This document shows, one piece after another, positions 17,885-27,477 of a stretch of DNA of 64,000 bases (position 1 is the first letter of the stretch; each line of letters begins with the position of its first letter). A program made the translations under genes and the position numbers. Location of the stretch: the NCBI GenBank assembly GCA_009912235.1, contig WNDS01000002.1:744001-808000 (forward strand), given 5' to 3'. Source of the stretch: Stenotrophomonas maltophilia. Lineage in GTDB: Bacteria; Pseudomonadota; Gammaproteobacteria; Xanthomonadales; Xanthomonadaceae. The notes beneath the pieces were generated by a model. That model made no database searches. It was not told where the DNA came from and worked only from the letters and a program-made list of their open reading frames with translations.

Positions 17885-18511
17885 ATGTGCCCTGACACTG
17901 CGCCCACCCAGCCACTGCTCGACAGCACCGAACAGCTGGTCTACCGGGATGGCATCCACGCAACCGGCATGGATGCCATCGTCAAGCGCTCCGGCGTTTC
18001 GCGCAAAGCCATCTATGCGCAGTACCCGAACAAGCAGGCCCTGGTCGCTGCAGCGCTGCAGCGCCGGCACGTGCGCTGGATGGCCTGGTTCATCGCCGCC
18101 AGTGCGGCCGGCAACAGCGCCGACCAGCAGCTGCGCGCCACGTTCGATGCGCTGGGCCAGTGGTTTGCCAGCGCCGATTACCACGGCTGCGCCTTCCTCA
18201 ACACGGCCGGCGAAACCGGCGACCCCGACGATGTCGTGCGCCAGATCGCGCGCCAGCACAAACAGGATCTGCACGACCACCTGCAGGCGCTGCTGCATGC
18301 CGACGGTGTGGCCGATGCCGCCGCGCTGGCACGGCAGATGGCGATGCTGATCAACGGCGCCATCGCCGATGCCCTGGTGTTCGGCCACGCCGATGCGGCC
18401 GACGCGGCGTGCCAGGCGGCGCTGGCACTGCTGCACGCCGCCCCCGCAGCTGACCCTGCCCGCACCACGCCCTCCCCTTCCACGACCGCCCTCCACGGAC
18501 ACCTGCCATGA
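17885..18511 (+). CDS. TetR-family transcriptional regulator
   Basis: A 208-residue protein. The N-terminal helix-turn-helix is [20 protein letters not shown] followed by [16 protein letters not shown], the canonical TetR pattern. The C-terminal domain carries [16 protein letters not shown], a motif of the group that controls small stress-response oxidoreductases and NTF2-like proteins. The stop overlaps the start of the DUF1348 gene (ATGA), so the two are co-transcribed and the DUF1348 protein is the likely target. Confidence 0.85.
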   Translation: MCPDTAPTQPLLDSTEQLVYRDGIHATGMDAIVKRSGVSRKAIYAQYPNKQALVAAALQRRHVRWMAWFIAASAAGNSADQQLRATFDALGQWFASADYHGCAFLNTAGETGDPDDVVRQIARQHKQDLHDHLQALLHADGVADAAALARQMAMLINGAIADALVFGHADAADAACQAALALLHAAPAADPARTTPSPSTTALHGHLP

Positions 18512-19044
18512 CCGCCATCCCCGACGCCCCACGCCCGCCGCTGCCCCCGTTCACCGCACACAGCGCCACCGAAAAAGTGCGCCTGGCCGAAGACGGCTGG
18601 AACACCCGTGACCCCGACCGCGTGGTGCTGGCCTATACGCCGGCCACGCGCTGGCGCAACCGCGCCGAGTTCATCGACGGCCGCGACCAGGCCCGCGCGT
18701 TCCTGCAGCGCAAGTGGGAACGCGAACGCAAGTACCGCCTGATCAAGGAACTGTGGGCATTCAGCGATGACCGCATCGCGGTGCGCTTTGCCTACGAATG
18801 GTGCGACAACAACGGCCAATGGTTCCGCTCGCATGGCAACGAAAACTGGCAGTTCGGCGCCGATGGCCTGATGCATACCCGCTTCGCCTGCATCAACGAC
18901 CAGCCGATCACCGAGGCACAACGGCTGTTCCGCTGGCCGCAGGGCCGCAGGGCCGCCGCCCCGACGATCACCCCGGCTTGTCCGAGCTGGGCCTGTAAGC
19001 CGGGCGCAGCGCCGGGACACTGCACTGCAACCCGGCGCTGCTAG
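18508..19044 (+). CDS. DUF1348 (NTF2/SnoaL-like) protein with altered C-terminus
   Basis: The body ([59 protein letters not shown]) is the DUF1348 family of small alpha+beta-barrel proteins, about 160 residues, function unknown. Near the end CCGCAGGG occurs twice in tandem (18937-18944 and 18945-18952). Removing one copy gives the family's usual ending [14 protein letters not shown] with stop at 18998. With the duplication the frame shifts and the product ends in an unrelated Cys/Pro-rich tail of about 30 residues. The core fold may survive. Coupled to the TetR-type gene. Confidence 0.8.
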   Translation: MTAIPDAPRPPLPPFTAHSATEKVRLAEDGWNTRDPDRVVLAYTPATRWRNRAEFIDGRDQARAFLQRKWERERKYRLIKELWAFSDDRIAVRFAYEWCDNNGQWFRSHGNENWQFGADGLMHTRFACINDQPITEAQRLFRWPQGRRAAAPTITPACPSWACKPGAAPGHCTATRRC

Positions 19045-19077
19045 CCTGCAGGCCTCCTTCGAGGAAGCGTCCCGTCG

Positions 19078-21126
19078 ATGCGGTCGATCCCTGCGCTGCT
19101 GCTTGCCCTGTTGCCGTTGCCTGCTCTGGCCCAATCTGCTCTGGCCCAGCCTGCACGGGCCCAACCCGCGTCACCCGCCGAGCGCGTGGATCCGTTCGTC
19201 GGCACCCTGGCCGACTTCGGCCAGCTCACGCCGGCGGCGGTCGCGCCGTTCGGCATGGTGCAGCTGGGCCCGGACACCTCACCGGCCAACCATGCCGGCT
19301 ATGACTACGCCGCGACCCAACTGCGCGGGTTCTCGCACACGCGCGCAGTGGGCGTGGGCTGTGCCGGCGCCGTCGGCGATCTGCTGCTGTCGGTGGACTA
19401 CCGCGGCCAGCCTGCACTGGCCGCCATGGACAAGCACCACGAGGCAGCGCGCTCCGGGCGCTACCAGCTGCGTTACGGCGATGGACTGCAGGCCGAGCTG
19501 ACCGCCACGCGCGGCAGCGGCATCGTGCGCATCACCGCCCCGCATGCGGGCGAGCTGGTGCTGCGGCTGGACCCCAACCACGGCTACGCGCGGCGCCATG
19601 GCAGCCAGTGGCTGGGCAGCGCCGCGTCGGACCTGCGCGTGCGCATGGACGCCGGCACGGTCTGCGATGAAGGCCGCTACCGGTTGTATGCCGCCACCAC
19701 GCTGCTGCTCAACGGCGTGCCGCTGAACCGCACCGTGGCGGTGGACGACGCCGGTGTGGCGCAGCTGCAGGTGCCGGTGCGCGCCGGCGATGTGCTGGAA
19801 TCGCGCACCGGCCTGTCAGCGGTGGATGACCGCGGCTGCGCCCTGGCCCGCGACCAGGAAGCCGGCACCCGCACGTTCCAGCAGGTGGCCGACACCACCC
19901 TCGCCGACTGGAACCGGGCACTGGGCCGCGTGCAGCTGGACGCCGGCGCGCAGCAGCAGGCGCTGTTCTACACCGCGCTGTTCCGCGCGCTGCAGACGCC
20001 GGTGGCGATGGCCGACCCGGATGGCCGCTACCGCAGCAGCGATGGCGTGCAGCGGCAGGTGCCGGCCGGCCACCAGCGCTATGCAAGCTGGGCGATGCGG
20101 GACAACTACCGCACGCTGATGCCACTGCTGGCCTGGATCTACCCGGACCGCGCCAGCGATATCGCCGCCTCGCTGACCGAGCTGTACCAGCACGGCAAGC
20201 AGCGCTGGGCTACGCAGACCGAACCGTTCCTGACCGTGCGCACTGAGCACAGCGGCGTGGCGCTGCTGGATTTCCACCGCAAGGGCATCACCGGCTTCGA
20301 TGCGGCCGCCGCGCTGCAGGGCATGGTGGCGGAAAGTCCGGGGCTGGCGCGCAGCACCCCGGACGAACAGATCGAAGAGGCCTACGACGACTGGGCCATC
20401 GCCGAGCTGGCCGCCGACCTGGGGCAGCCGCAGCGCGCGGCGCAGTTCCGGGCGCAGGCGCTGGCGTACCGGCCGATGTGGCGCACGGTGTTCATGGCGC
20501 TGGGCGAGGACGCCGACGTGGTCAAAGCGCGCGGCCTCTACCAGGGCACGCTGTGGCAGTACCGCTGGGCACCGGTGTTCGACCTGCCGTGGCTGCTGGA
20601 CACACTGGGCGCACCGCGCTTCGACGCCGAACTGCAGCAGTTCTTCGCGCAGGACCTGTTCAACATGACCAACCAGCCGGACATCCAGGCGCCGTTCCTG
20701 TTCGCCTGGCGTAGCCAGCAGGCGCGCAGCGATGCGTTGGTCAGGCGCATCCTCACCCAGCCCATCGACCACCCCTACACCAATGCCGGCAAGCGCGCGC
20801 AGCCCTGGCATGGGCGCAGCTTCGCGCTCGCACCGCAGGGCTTTGCCGATGGCATGGATGACGATGCCGGTGGCATGTCCTCGTGGTATGTGCTGGCCAC
20901 GCTCGGGCTGTATCCGCTGACCCCGGGCCTGCCGCAGTACACCGTCACCTGCCCGCTGCACCGGCAGGCCACGGTGCAGGTTCCGGGCCGCCCGGCGCTG
21001 CATATCGTGCCTGCGCGAACCGCGGCCGGAACGCGCACGCTGGACGGCCGCGCCTTGCCCGCCGGCGCCCTTGCGCACACGGTACTGCAGCACGGCGGCA
21101 CGCTGGCCATCGGCTGCGGCCACTGA
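19078..21126 (+). CDS. GH92 alpha-mannosidase, secreted
   Basis: A 682-residue protein with a signal peptide (MRSIPALLLALLPLPALAQS). It matches glycoside hydrolase family 92, calcium-dependent exo-alpha-mannosidases. Landmarks: VDPFVGTLADFGQLTPAAVAPFGMVQLGPD near the N-terminus (split here as VDPFVGTL and AVAPFGMVQLGPD), GFSHTRAVGVGCAG, YRTLMPLLAWIYPD, GTLWQYRWAPVFDL and GMDDDAGGMSSWYVLATLGL. The general acid/base region and the D-D-x-G-x-M-S-S-W motif are present. It probably trims mannose from host or plant glycans in the periplasm. Confidence 0.85.
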   Translation: MRSIPALLLALLPLPALAQSALAQPARAQPASPAERVDPFVGTLADFGQLTPAAVAPFGMVQLGPDTSPANHAGYDYAATQLRGFSHTRAVGVGCAGAVGDLLLSVDYRGQPALAAMDKHHEAARSGRYQLRYGDGLQAELTATRGSGIVRITAPHAGELVLRLDPNHGYARRHGSQWLGSAASDLRVRMDAGTVCDEGRYRLYAATTLLLNGVPLNRTVAVDDAGVAQLQVPVRAGDVLESRTGLSAVDDRGCALARDQEAGTRTFQQVADTTLADWNRALGRVQLDAGAQQQALFYTALFRALQTPVAMADPDGRYRSSDGVQRQVPAGHQRYASWAMRDNYRTLMPLLAWIYPDRASDIAASLTELYQHGKQRWATQTEPFLTVRTEHSGVALLDFHRKGITGFDAAAALQGMVAESPGLARSTPDEQIEEAYDDWAIAELAADLGQPQRAAQFRAQALAYRPMWRTVFMALGEDADVVKARGLYQGTLWQYRWAPVFDLPWLLDTLGAPRFDAELQQFFAQDLFNMTNQPDIQAPFLFAWRSQQARSDALVRRILTQPIDHPYTNAGKRAQPWHGRSFALAPQGFADGMDDDAGGMSSWYVLATLGLYPLTPGLPQYTVTCPLHRQATVQVPGRPALHIVPARTAAGTRTLDGRALPAGALAHTVLQHGGTLAIGCGH

Positions 21127-21207
21127 ACATGCGTGGCATGGCGCTCACGTTGCATCGGCTAGGCTGCAACGCCTTCCCCGATTGCAACGGAGGCACCAGC
21201 AACGATC

Positions 21208-22320
21208 GTGAGAGCGCTTCCCTTCCTGTTTGCTGCGGCGTTGCAGGCCGCCGCTGCCGAAAGCCTGGCTGAAAGCACCGGCGTGGATGCCGCCCCCCGC
21301 CTGGACGTGGGCGGCGCGGTACGCTTCAACTACGGCTGGCTCGATTACGGGCCCACCAGCAGGCTGCAGCTGGAACTGCTGCGTGCCGACCTGTCCGGTG
21401 CCGCCGGTGCGCTGGAATTTTCCGCGCAGTACCGCTGGTACGACGGCTTCGATGCCGTCCACCATGCGTGGGCCGGCTGGAACATGGGTGAGGACACCCA
21501 GCTGCGCGCCGGCATCCAGCAGGTGCCGTTCGGCCTGCTGCCCACGGCATCGCAGAGTTTCTGGTTCGGTTCGGGCTACTACCTGGGCATCGAGGACGAC
21601 TACGACCCCGGCCTGGTCCTGCAGCACCGCAACGGCAACCGGCTGTGGCATGCCGGCGTGTTCTTCGGCGATGAGTACGGCAGTGGCGCACGCTACGACC
21701 GCTATTCGTTCGACGTGGCGCAGACAGCGGCGCTGCCCTACCGCGAGCGCGGCCGCGTGCACCTGCGCCATGCGTCCAGCGTTGACTGGGCCGGTGGCGA
21801 GCTGCAGCTGGGCGCCTCGGCCTTCACCGGGCGGGTGCAGAACACCCGCAGCCGCCGCCAGCATGGCCGCCACGGTGCCGCCGTGCATGCGCAGTGGCAG
21901 TCCAGCGGCTGGACCGCGCAGCTGCAATGGGCGCGCTACCGCTATGCGATTGCCGAACCGCGCATCGCGATGGCCGCGTTCCTGGCACCGTTCGAGATCG
22001 CCGCCGAAGCCGATGTGCCCAGCGCCAACCTGGCGCGGCGTTTCGAGGGCCCGGCATGGCTGGACAGCATCACCTGCTACAACAACCTCAGCATGACCCG
22101 CCCGGTGCGGCGCGGTGCCGGCCTGCGGCCGTCGTGGCAGAACGTGAGCGGCTGCAGCCTGCACAAGGGCATGGCCGGCAACACCACGCTGATCACCTAC
22201 GTGGACTGGATCGCCGGACGCAACATGTGGTTCGCCGGCGGCGATGGCATCGGCATCAATGATGGCGGCCCCTCGCGCTGGCGATCGCGGCTGAACCTGA
22301 ACATCGGCCTCTACTTCTAG
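21208..22320 (+). CDS. Outer-membrane porin-like protein
   Basis: A 370-residue protein starting at a GTG with a short signal sequence (MRALPFLFAAALQAAAA). Alternating aromatic strands and a terminal phenylalanine (NIGLYF) indicate a beta-barrel inserted by the BAM complex. Two Cys in ITCYNNLSMTRP and NVSGCSLHKG may form a loop disulfide. The GGAGG ribosome site is 14 bases before the GTG, longer than usual, so the exact start is uncertain. It follows the mannosidase and may admit the sugars it releases, but this is inference. Confidence 0.6.
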   Translation: MRALPFLFAAALQAAAAESLAESTGVDAAPRLDVGGAVRFNYGWLDYGPTSRLQLELLRADLSGAAGALEFSAQYRWYDGFDAVHHAWAGWNMGEDTQLRAGIQQVPFGLLPTASQSFWFGSGYYLGIEDDYDPGLVLQHRNGNRLWHAGVFFGDEYGSGARYDRYSFDVAQTAALPYRERGRVHLRHASSVDWAGGELQLGASAFTGRVQNTRSRRQHGRHGAAVHAQWQSSGWTAQLQWARYRYAIAEPRIAMAAFLAPFEIAAEADVPSANLARRFEGPAWLDSITCYNNLSMTRPVRRGAGLRPSWQNVSGCSLHKGMAGNTTLITYVDWIAGRNMWFAGGDGIGINDGGPSRWRSRLNLNIGLYF

Positions 22321-22403
22321 CGCGGCCACGGCAGCGCCCGCGCCCGCCGGCGGGCCCGCGCGGGCCGCCGGTTGGCTATGCTGTCTGCCACGTTGCCACC
22401 CGG

Positions 22404-23384
22404 ATGCCGCGCATGCGCACGTTCTATCCCCCGATCACGCCGTTCCGTGAACACCGCATTGCGGTGGACGCCCTGCACACCCTGCACGTGGAGGAATGCG
22501 GCACGCCGCAAGGCATTCCGGTGCTGTTCCTGCATGGCGGCCCCGGTGCCGGCGTGTCACCGCTGCACCGGCGTTTCTTCGACCCGGCGCGCTACCACAT
22601 CGTGCTGATCGACCAGCGCGGCAGTGGCCGCTCCACGCCGTTCGGCGAACTGCGCGACAACACCACCGCGCACCTGGTGGCTGACATCGAAACCGTGCGC
22701 GCGCAGCTGGGCATCGAGCGCTGGCTGGTGTTCGGCGGCTCGTGGGGCTCCACCCTGGCGCTGGCCTATGCGCAGGCCCACCCGCAGCGTGCCACCGGCC
22801 TGATCGTGCGCGGCATCTACCTGGGGCGTGCCGAAGAGAACCGCTGGTTCAACGAGACCGACGGCGGTGCGCGCTGGGTGTTCCCCGAACGCTGGGACGC
22901 CTACGAGGCGCACATTCCCGAAGCCGAGCGCGGCGACATGATCGGCGCCTACTGGCGGCGCCTGGACAGCCCGGATACGGCGGTGGCCATCGCCGCCGCG
23001 CAGGCCTGGCTGGGCTGGGAGGACAATGCCGTTTCGCTGCAGCACCAGCCGCACGGCGGCACCCAGGACGACCCGCTGCAGGTGCTGGCCAAGGCCCGCA
23101 TCGAGGCGCACTATTTCCGCAACAACGCCTTCCTCGCCCACGGCCAGCTGCTGCGCGACATCGACCACATCCGCCACCTGCCCGGCGTGATCGTGCAGGG
23201 GCGCTATGACATGGTGTGCCCGGCGCGCAACGCCTGGGACCTGTCCTGCGAATGGCCCGAGTCGCAGCTGCAGATGCGGCTGGCCGGCCACAGCGTGACG
23301 GATGCGGAAATCGCCGATGCGCTGGTGCGCGCCACCGATGCTTTCGCTGATGCCCACGACGCCGGCGGCCACGGCGCAGCGTAG
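22404..23384 (+). CDS. pip: Prolyl aminopeptidase
   Basis: A 326-residue S33-family alpha/beta hydrolase that removes N-terminal proline from peptides. Motifs: HGGPGAGVSPLHRRFFDP (oxyanion hole), DQRGSGRSTP, nucleophile in VFGGSWGSTLALAYA, GRYDMVCPARNAWDL containing the Asp, and catalytic His in LAGHSVTD. The length is normal. The start could equally be the ATG at 22413 (MRTFYPP). Cytoplasmic. Confidence 0.9.
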   Translation: MPRMRTFYPPITPFREHRIAVDALHTLHVEECGTPQGIPVLFLHGGPGAGVSPLHRRFFDPARYHIVLIDQRGSGRSTPFGELRDNTTAHLVADIETVRAQLGIERWLVFGGSWGSTLALAYAQAHPQRATGLIVRGIYLGRAEENRWFNETDGGARWVFPERWDAYEAHIPEAERGDMIGAYWRRLDSPDTAVAIAAAQAWLGWEDNAVSLQHQPHGGTQDDPLQVLAKARIEAHYFRNNAFLAHGQLLRDIDHIRHLPGVIVQGRYDMVCPARNAWDLSCEWPESQLQMRLAGHSVTDAEIADALVRATDAFADAHDAGGHGAA

Positions 23385-23420
23385 TGCCTTCTGCGTCATG
23401 ACCTATCATGGGAGGCTTCA

Positions 23421-23446
23421 GGGCCCGCGCAATGCCGCGCGGGCCC
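23421..23446. terminator. GC hairpin between pip and the helicase gene
   Basis: GGGCCCGCGC-AATGCC-GCGCGGGCCC forms a perfect 10-bp stem with a 6-base loop. No T tract follows, so termination would be weak or Rho-assisted. It lies 29 bases before the helicase start and could also affect that transcript's leader. Confidence 0.4.
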
Positions 23447-23474
23447 GTTCCACCCAGGCAGGTAGCAAGGCAGC

Positions 23475-26237
23475 ATGGCGAATGAGTGGCGCCCCTCGGT
23501 CTGGGGCAGGCGGCTGACCCGGTCAGACGCATGGTCCCTGCAGCTGGATGGCGATGACCTGTGGTTGCAGCAGGCAGGCCGGCAACACGCGGTACGGCTC
23601 GATGACGGCGCCTGGCCGCAGGTCCACCCCAGCCTGCTGTGGTCGCGCGTGGCACTGCAGCGGGACGACGGTAAGCACTGCCTGCTCGGTGGCCTGCCCA
23701 GCGCCCAGGCTGCGGCCCTGTCCGCCGCGCTGGAAGCACTGCGCGAGGCGCGCGAACAGCGCCAGCGCAGGCCGATGTTCGAGCGCATCCTCGGCCAGAT
23801 CCAGGGCTGGCTGGATGCCGCGCACGCACTGATCGCGCGCGGCGAGGCCGGCCGCCGCTGGATCACCCACGAACAGCAGCAGGCGCTGCTGCAGCAGCGC
23901 CCCACGCTGGCACTGGCCGGCGATGCGCTGCATGCCCTGTTCGAGGATGAAACGCTGCACGACCCGCCCCACGGCCCGGCCCACCAGGCCGCGCTGGATG
24001 ACCTGCACGACTGGCTGCTGGACTGGCCGGCGCTGTGGGCGCAGGCCAACGCGACCATGACCGAGCGCGAACTGGCGCTGGCGCGCGACTTCTTCGACAG
24101 CGTCGAGCGCCAGCCCCTGACCGACGAACAGGCCCGCGCGGTGGTCTGCTTCGACAACCGCGTGCAGGTGGTGGCGTCGGCCGGCTCGGGCAAGACCTCC
24201 ACCCTGGTCGCGAAGGCGGCCTATGCCATCGATCGCGGCTTCGCTGCGCCCACGCAGATCGTCATGCTGGCCTTCAACAAGGATGCCGCCACCGAACTGC
24301 AGGCGCGCGCCGACCAGTGCCTACAGCGGCTGGGCATGGACGACAGCCCGGTGCAGGCGCGCACCTTCCATGCGCTGGGCCTGCAGATCATCGCCCAGGC
24401 CACCGGCCGCAAACCGGACGTTCCCGCCTGGGCCACCGACCCGCAGGCCGGCTTCCGCAAGCTGGCCGAGCTGGTGGACACGCTCAAGGACCGCTCCACC
24501 CACTTCCGCACCCAGTGGGACATGTTCCGCCTGGTGTTCGGCCGCAACCTGCCCGCCTTCGGTGCCGCGCTGCAGGGCGAAGGCTTCGACCGCGAAGGGC
24601 AGCCGTATGTGCGTACCCTGCAGGGCGAACGGGTGAAGAGCCTGGAAGAGTGCGTCATCGCCGACTGGCTGTTCTATAATGGCGTGCGCTACGAGTACGA
24701 ACGCGCCTACGCCTTCGATACCGCCACCGACCGCTACCGCCAGTACCACCCCGACTTCTACTACCCCGATGCGGCGCTGTACCACGAGCACCTGGCGCTG
24801 GATGCACGCGGCAACGCGCCGCCGCAGTTTGAGGGCTACCTGGAGGGCGTGCACTGGAAGCGCCAGCAGCACCGCGACAACGGCACCGCGCTGATCGAAA
24901 CGACCTCGCACCAGCTGCGCAGTGGCCAGGCGCTGGCCCACGTGGGCGAACAGCTGCACGCAGCGCAGGTCACGCTGGACCCGAACCCCGACCGCGAGCT
25001 GCCCGGCAACGGTGCCACGCCGATGCCCGACGAGGACCTGATCGGGCTGATGCGCACCTTCATCGCCCACGCCAAGAGCAACAGCCTGGACCTGGAAGCG
25101 CTGGCCGAGCGCCTGCGGCAGATGCCCGAAGACAACTTCAAGGAACGCCGCCGCCGCTTCCTGGAAATCGCTGGCCCCGTGTTCCAGGCCTGGGACGATG
25201 CACTGGCCGCCGAACGCGGCCTGGATTTCGAGGACATGCTGAACCAGGCCGCCGACCTGCTGGAACAGGGCCGTCATGCCTCGCCCTATACGCTGGTGAT
25301 GGCCGATGAATTCCAGGATGCCTCGCATGCACGCGCGCGCCTGTGCCGTGCACTGGCTGCAGGCCCCGGCCGCCACCTGTTCGTGGTGGGCGATGACTGG
25401 CAGTCGATTAACCGTTTCGCCGGTGCCGACGTTTCGGTGATGACCGGCTTTGCCGAGGCCGACGGCCACGGCCAGGTGCTGAAACTGGAGCAGACCTTCC
25501 GCTGCCCGCAGGCGCTGTGCGATGCGTCCAGCCGCTTTGTCAGCCGCAACCCGGCGCAGCTGCCCAAGCAGGTGCGCTCGGTCATGCCGGCGCAGGGCCC
25601 AGCGCTGCAGGCGTTCCAGATGGCCTCGCGCGAGCAGCTGCAGGACGGCGTGCGCCAGTATCTGGCGAACCTGCATGCACAGCTGCGTGCAGGCACCCTG
25701 CCGCCTGGCCGCGATGCCCGCGTGCGAGTGATGGTGCTGGGCCGCTACAACGCCGAGCGCAGCGCGCTGCCGCCGGACTGGGAGCGCAGCTTCGGCCAGA
25801 CCCTGCAGGTGAAATTCCTCACCGTGCATCGTTCCAAGGGCCGCGAAGCAGATTACGTGGTGGTGCCGGGCATGCTCGAGCGTAGCTTTCCCAGCCAGCG
25901 CGCCGATGATCCGGTGCTGTCACTGGCCATGCCCGGCGGCGACAGCTTCCCGCTGGGCGAAGAACGCCGCCTGTTCTACGTGGCCCTGACCCGCGCACGC
26001 CGCAGCGTGGCGCTGTTCACGGTCATGGGCCGGCGCTCGCCATTCCTGGACGAACTGGTGGCCGACGGTGCCGTGCAGGTCACTACCCTGGATGGCCAGG
26101 CCATCCACGAACAGCGCTGCCCGGCCTGCGGCACCGGCGTGATCGTGGAGCGCACCAGCCAGTACGGGCCGTTCCGCTCGTGTTCGGCGTACCCACGCTG
26201 CGAGTACAAGCCGCCCCGCGAACGCGGCGCCCGTTGA
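23475..26237 (+). CDS. UvrD/helicase IV-like DNA helicase with C-terminal zinc finger
   Basis: A 920-residue SF1 helicase. Motif I is ASAGSGKTSTLVAKAAY; motif II is MADEFQDASHAR; motif III GDDWQSINRFAGAD; motif IV EQTFRCP; motif V LTVHRSKGREADYVVV; motif VI EERRLFYVALTRARR. The N-terminal ~200 residues match the helicase IV (HelD) extension. The last ~35 residues are a topoisomerase I-type C4 zinc finger (CPACGTGVIVER, FRSCSAYPRCEY), absent from E. coli helicase IV. It probably unwinds recombination or repair intermediates. Lengths and motifs are intact. Confidence 0.85.
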   Translation: MANEWRPSVWGRRLTRSDAWSLQLDGDDLWLQQAGRQHAVRLDDGAWPQVHPSLLWSRVALQRDDGKHCLLGGLPSAQAAALSAALEALREAREQRQRRPMFERILGQIQGWLDAAHALIARGEAGRRWITHEQQQALLQQRPTLALAGDALHALFEDETLHDPPHGPAHQAALDDLHDWLLDWPALWAQANATMTERELALARDFFDSVERQPLTDEQARAVVCFDNRVQVVASAGSGKTSTLVAKAAYAIDRGFAAPTQIVMLAFNKDAATELQARADQCLQRLGMDDSPVQARTFHALGLQIIAQATGRKPDVPAWATDPQAGFRKLAELVDTLKDRSTHFRTQWDMFRLVFGRNLPAFGAALQGEGFDREGQPYVRTLQGERVKSLEECVIADWLFYNGVRYEYERAYAFDTATDRYRQYHPDFYYPDAALYHEHLALDARGNAPPQFEGYLEGVHWKRQQHRDNGTALIETTSHQLRSGQALAHVGEQLHAAQVTLDPNPDRELPGNGATPMPDEDLIGLMRTFIAHAKSNSLDLEALAERLRQMPEDNFKERRRRFLEIAGPVFQAWDDALAAERGLDFEDMLNQAADLLEQGRHASPYTLVMADEFQDASHARARLCRALAAGPGRHLFVVGDDWQSINRFAGADVSVMTGFAEADGHGQVLKLEQTFRCPQALCDASSRFVSRNPAQLPKQVRSVMPAQGPALQAFQMASREQLQDGVRQYLANLHAQLRAGTLPPGRDARVRVMVLGRYNAERSALPPDWERSFGQTLQVKFLTVHRSKGREADYVVVPGMLERSFPSQRADDPVLSLAMPGGDSFPLGEERRLFYVALTRARRSVALFTVMGRRSPFLDELVADGAVQVTTLDGQAIHEQRCPACGTGVIVERTSQYGPFRSCSAYPRCEYKPPRERGAR

Positions 26238-26250
26238 AGCCAACGGGCGC
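26227..26250. terminator. Bidirectional terminator hairpin
   Basis: GCGCCCGTTG-AAGC-CAACGGGCGC, a perfect 10-bp stem overlapping the helicase stop codon and 10 bases from the convergent lipoprotein stop. It lacks a long T tract. Confidence 0.5.
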
Positions 26251-26259
26251 GGCCAGGGC

Positions 26260-26544
26260 TTACTTGCAGCCCACCAGCATCGAACGGGTGGCGATCTGGG
26301 TGGAGGTGAAGCCGTTCTTGTTGCCCACGGCGATCTTGTTGCCATCGTCGCCATCCTTGCTGAACACGTCGTAGCCACCCGGGTAGACCTGGCCGGCCTT
26401 CTCGTAGCAGGCGCCCCAGGAACTGCCGCCGGAGCAGTCGATGGAAACGCCACGGCGGCCATCGGGGGTAACGGTCATCTTCGCGGTGGTGCAGCCGGAC
26501 AGCGCGGCCAGGCAGAACAGGGCAACGGACAGCTTCAGTTTCAT
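26260..26544 (-). CDS. Small lipoprotein
   Basis: A 94-residue product starting MKLKLSVALFCLAALSGCTT, with lipobox L-S-G-C. The mature part (VTPDGRRGVSIDCSGGSSWG, ACYEKAGQVYPGGYDVF) has two Cys likely to form a disulfide and resembles a widespread uncharacterised gammaproteobacterial lipoprotein family. It is divergent from the response-regulator gene. The inverted copy of the shared motif at 26671 lies in its upstream region, so it may belong to the same regulon. Confidence 0.7.
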   Translation of the reverse strand: MKLKLSVALFCLAALSGCTTAKMTVTPDGRRGVSIDCSGGSSWGACYEKAGQVYPGGYDVFSKDGDDGNKIAVGNKNGFTSTQIATRSMLVGCK

Positions 26545-26670
26545 GGTGACTCCGGGGAAAGGGAAAGCGGCAACCCCACGCAGGGGCGATGCCGGCCAGC
26601 GGCCAGCGGTACTGTGGTCGAGTCGGCATGCGCTGCCCGGCTCGATCCGGCGGCGATGCTGGGTGCCCGG

Positions 26671-26685
26671 CATTGCGCCAACCTT
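26671..26685 (-). promoter_or_regulatory. Motif copy 1, AAGGTTGGCGCAATG
   Basis: On the reverse strand, 127 bases upstream of the lipoprotein gene. It is one of five near-identical sites in this locus; see the related finding. Core TTG-GCG-CAA has partial dyad symmetry. Confidence 0.55.
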
Positions 26686-26710
26686 GCGCTGCCGCACCGT
26701 GTTTTCACGC

Positions 26711-26725
26711 CATGTTGGCGCAATG
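26711..26725 (+). promoter_or_regulatory. Motif copy 2, CATGTTGGCGCAATG
   Basis: On the forward strand, 77 bases before the response-regulator ATG. Its centre is 40 bp from copy 1 and it points the opposite way, as expected for divergent control and autoregulation. Confidence 0.55.
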
Positions 26726-26802
26726 TTCCTGTAATACCGTGCCGCCGCACGCTGCCCCCAGCCCCTTCCCCGCGGGATGCCCCGCCCACCGAGTCCACGC
26801 CG

Positions 26803-27477
26803 ATGCATATCCTGCTCATCGAAGATGAAGCCGAACTGGCGGCCACGCTGCGCACCGCGCTGCAGCGCGAGCGCTACGTGGTGGACCTTGCCGACAGCGT
26901 GTCGATGGCCCGCGAAGCGGCGCTGTGCGGCCTGCACGATCTGGTGCTGCTGGACCGCACCCTGCCCGGCGGCGATGGCCTGGAACTGATCGCCCTGCTA
27001 CGCGAACACAACCCCGGCGTGCCGGTCATCGTGCTCAGCGCGCTGGGCACCCTACCCGACCGTGCGGAAGGCCTGGACGAAGGCGCCGATGACTACCTGG
27101 GCAAGCCGTTCGCACTGGAAGAGCTGTTCGCACGCATCCGCGCGGTGCGGCGCCGCCCCAGTGGCCTGCAGGCCGCCACCATCGACGTCGGCCGACTGGT
27201 GTTCGACCCGGTCTCCGGCGAGGCTAGCGTGGACGGCGAACGGCTGGAGCTGCCGCGCCGGGAAATCCGTGTGCTGGGCGCCCTGGCGCGCCGGCTCGGG
27301 CGCACGGTGCTGCGCGAATCCATCGAGATGGCGGTGTATGGCTTTGAAGATGGCGTGCATTCCAACTCACTGGATTCGCATGTCTCGCGCCTGCGCCGCA
27401 AGCTGGCCGATGCCGGCGCGGGCGTGGAAATCCACGCCATCCGCGGTGTCGGCTACCTGATGCGGGAGAGCAAGTGA
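26803..27477 (+). CDS. OmpR/PhoB-family response regulator
   Basis: A 224-residue protein. The receiver domain has acidic residues E7-D8, phospho-acceptor Asp51 (LVLLDRTLPGGDG), a conserved Ser/Thr (VIVLSALG) and Lys in YLGKPFALEEL. The C-terminal winged helix is recognisable (LPRREIRVLGALARRLGRTV, SNSLDSHVSRLRRKLADAG, HAIRGVGYLM). The start was chosen at MHILLIEDEAELA, the standard receiver N-terminus. It overlaps the kinase gene through a GTGA. It most likely binds the AAGGTTGGCGCAATG-type sites around this locus. Confidence 0.9.
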   Translation: MHILLIEDEAELAATLRTALQRERYVVDLADSVSMAREAALCGLHDLVLLDRTLPGGDGLELIALLREHNPGVPVIVLSALGTLPDRAEGLDEGADDYLGKPFALEELFARIRAVRRRPSGLQAATIDVGRLVFDPVSGEASVDGERLELPRREIRVLGALARRLGRTVLRESIEMAVYGFEDGVHSNSLDSHVSRLRRKLADAGAGVEIHAIRGVGYLMRESK

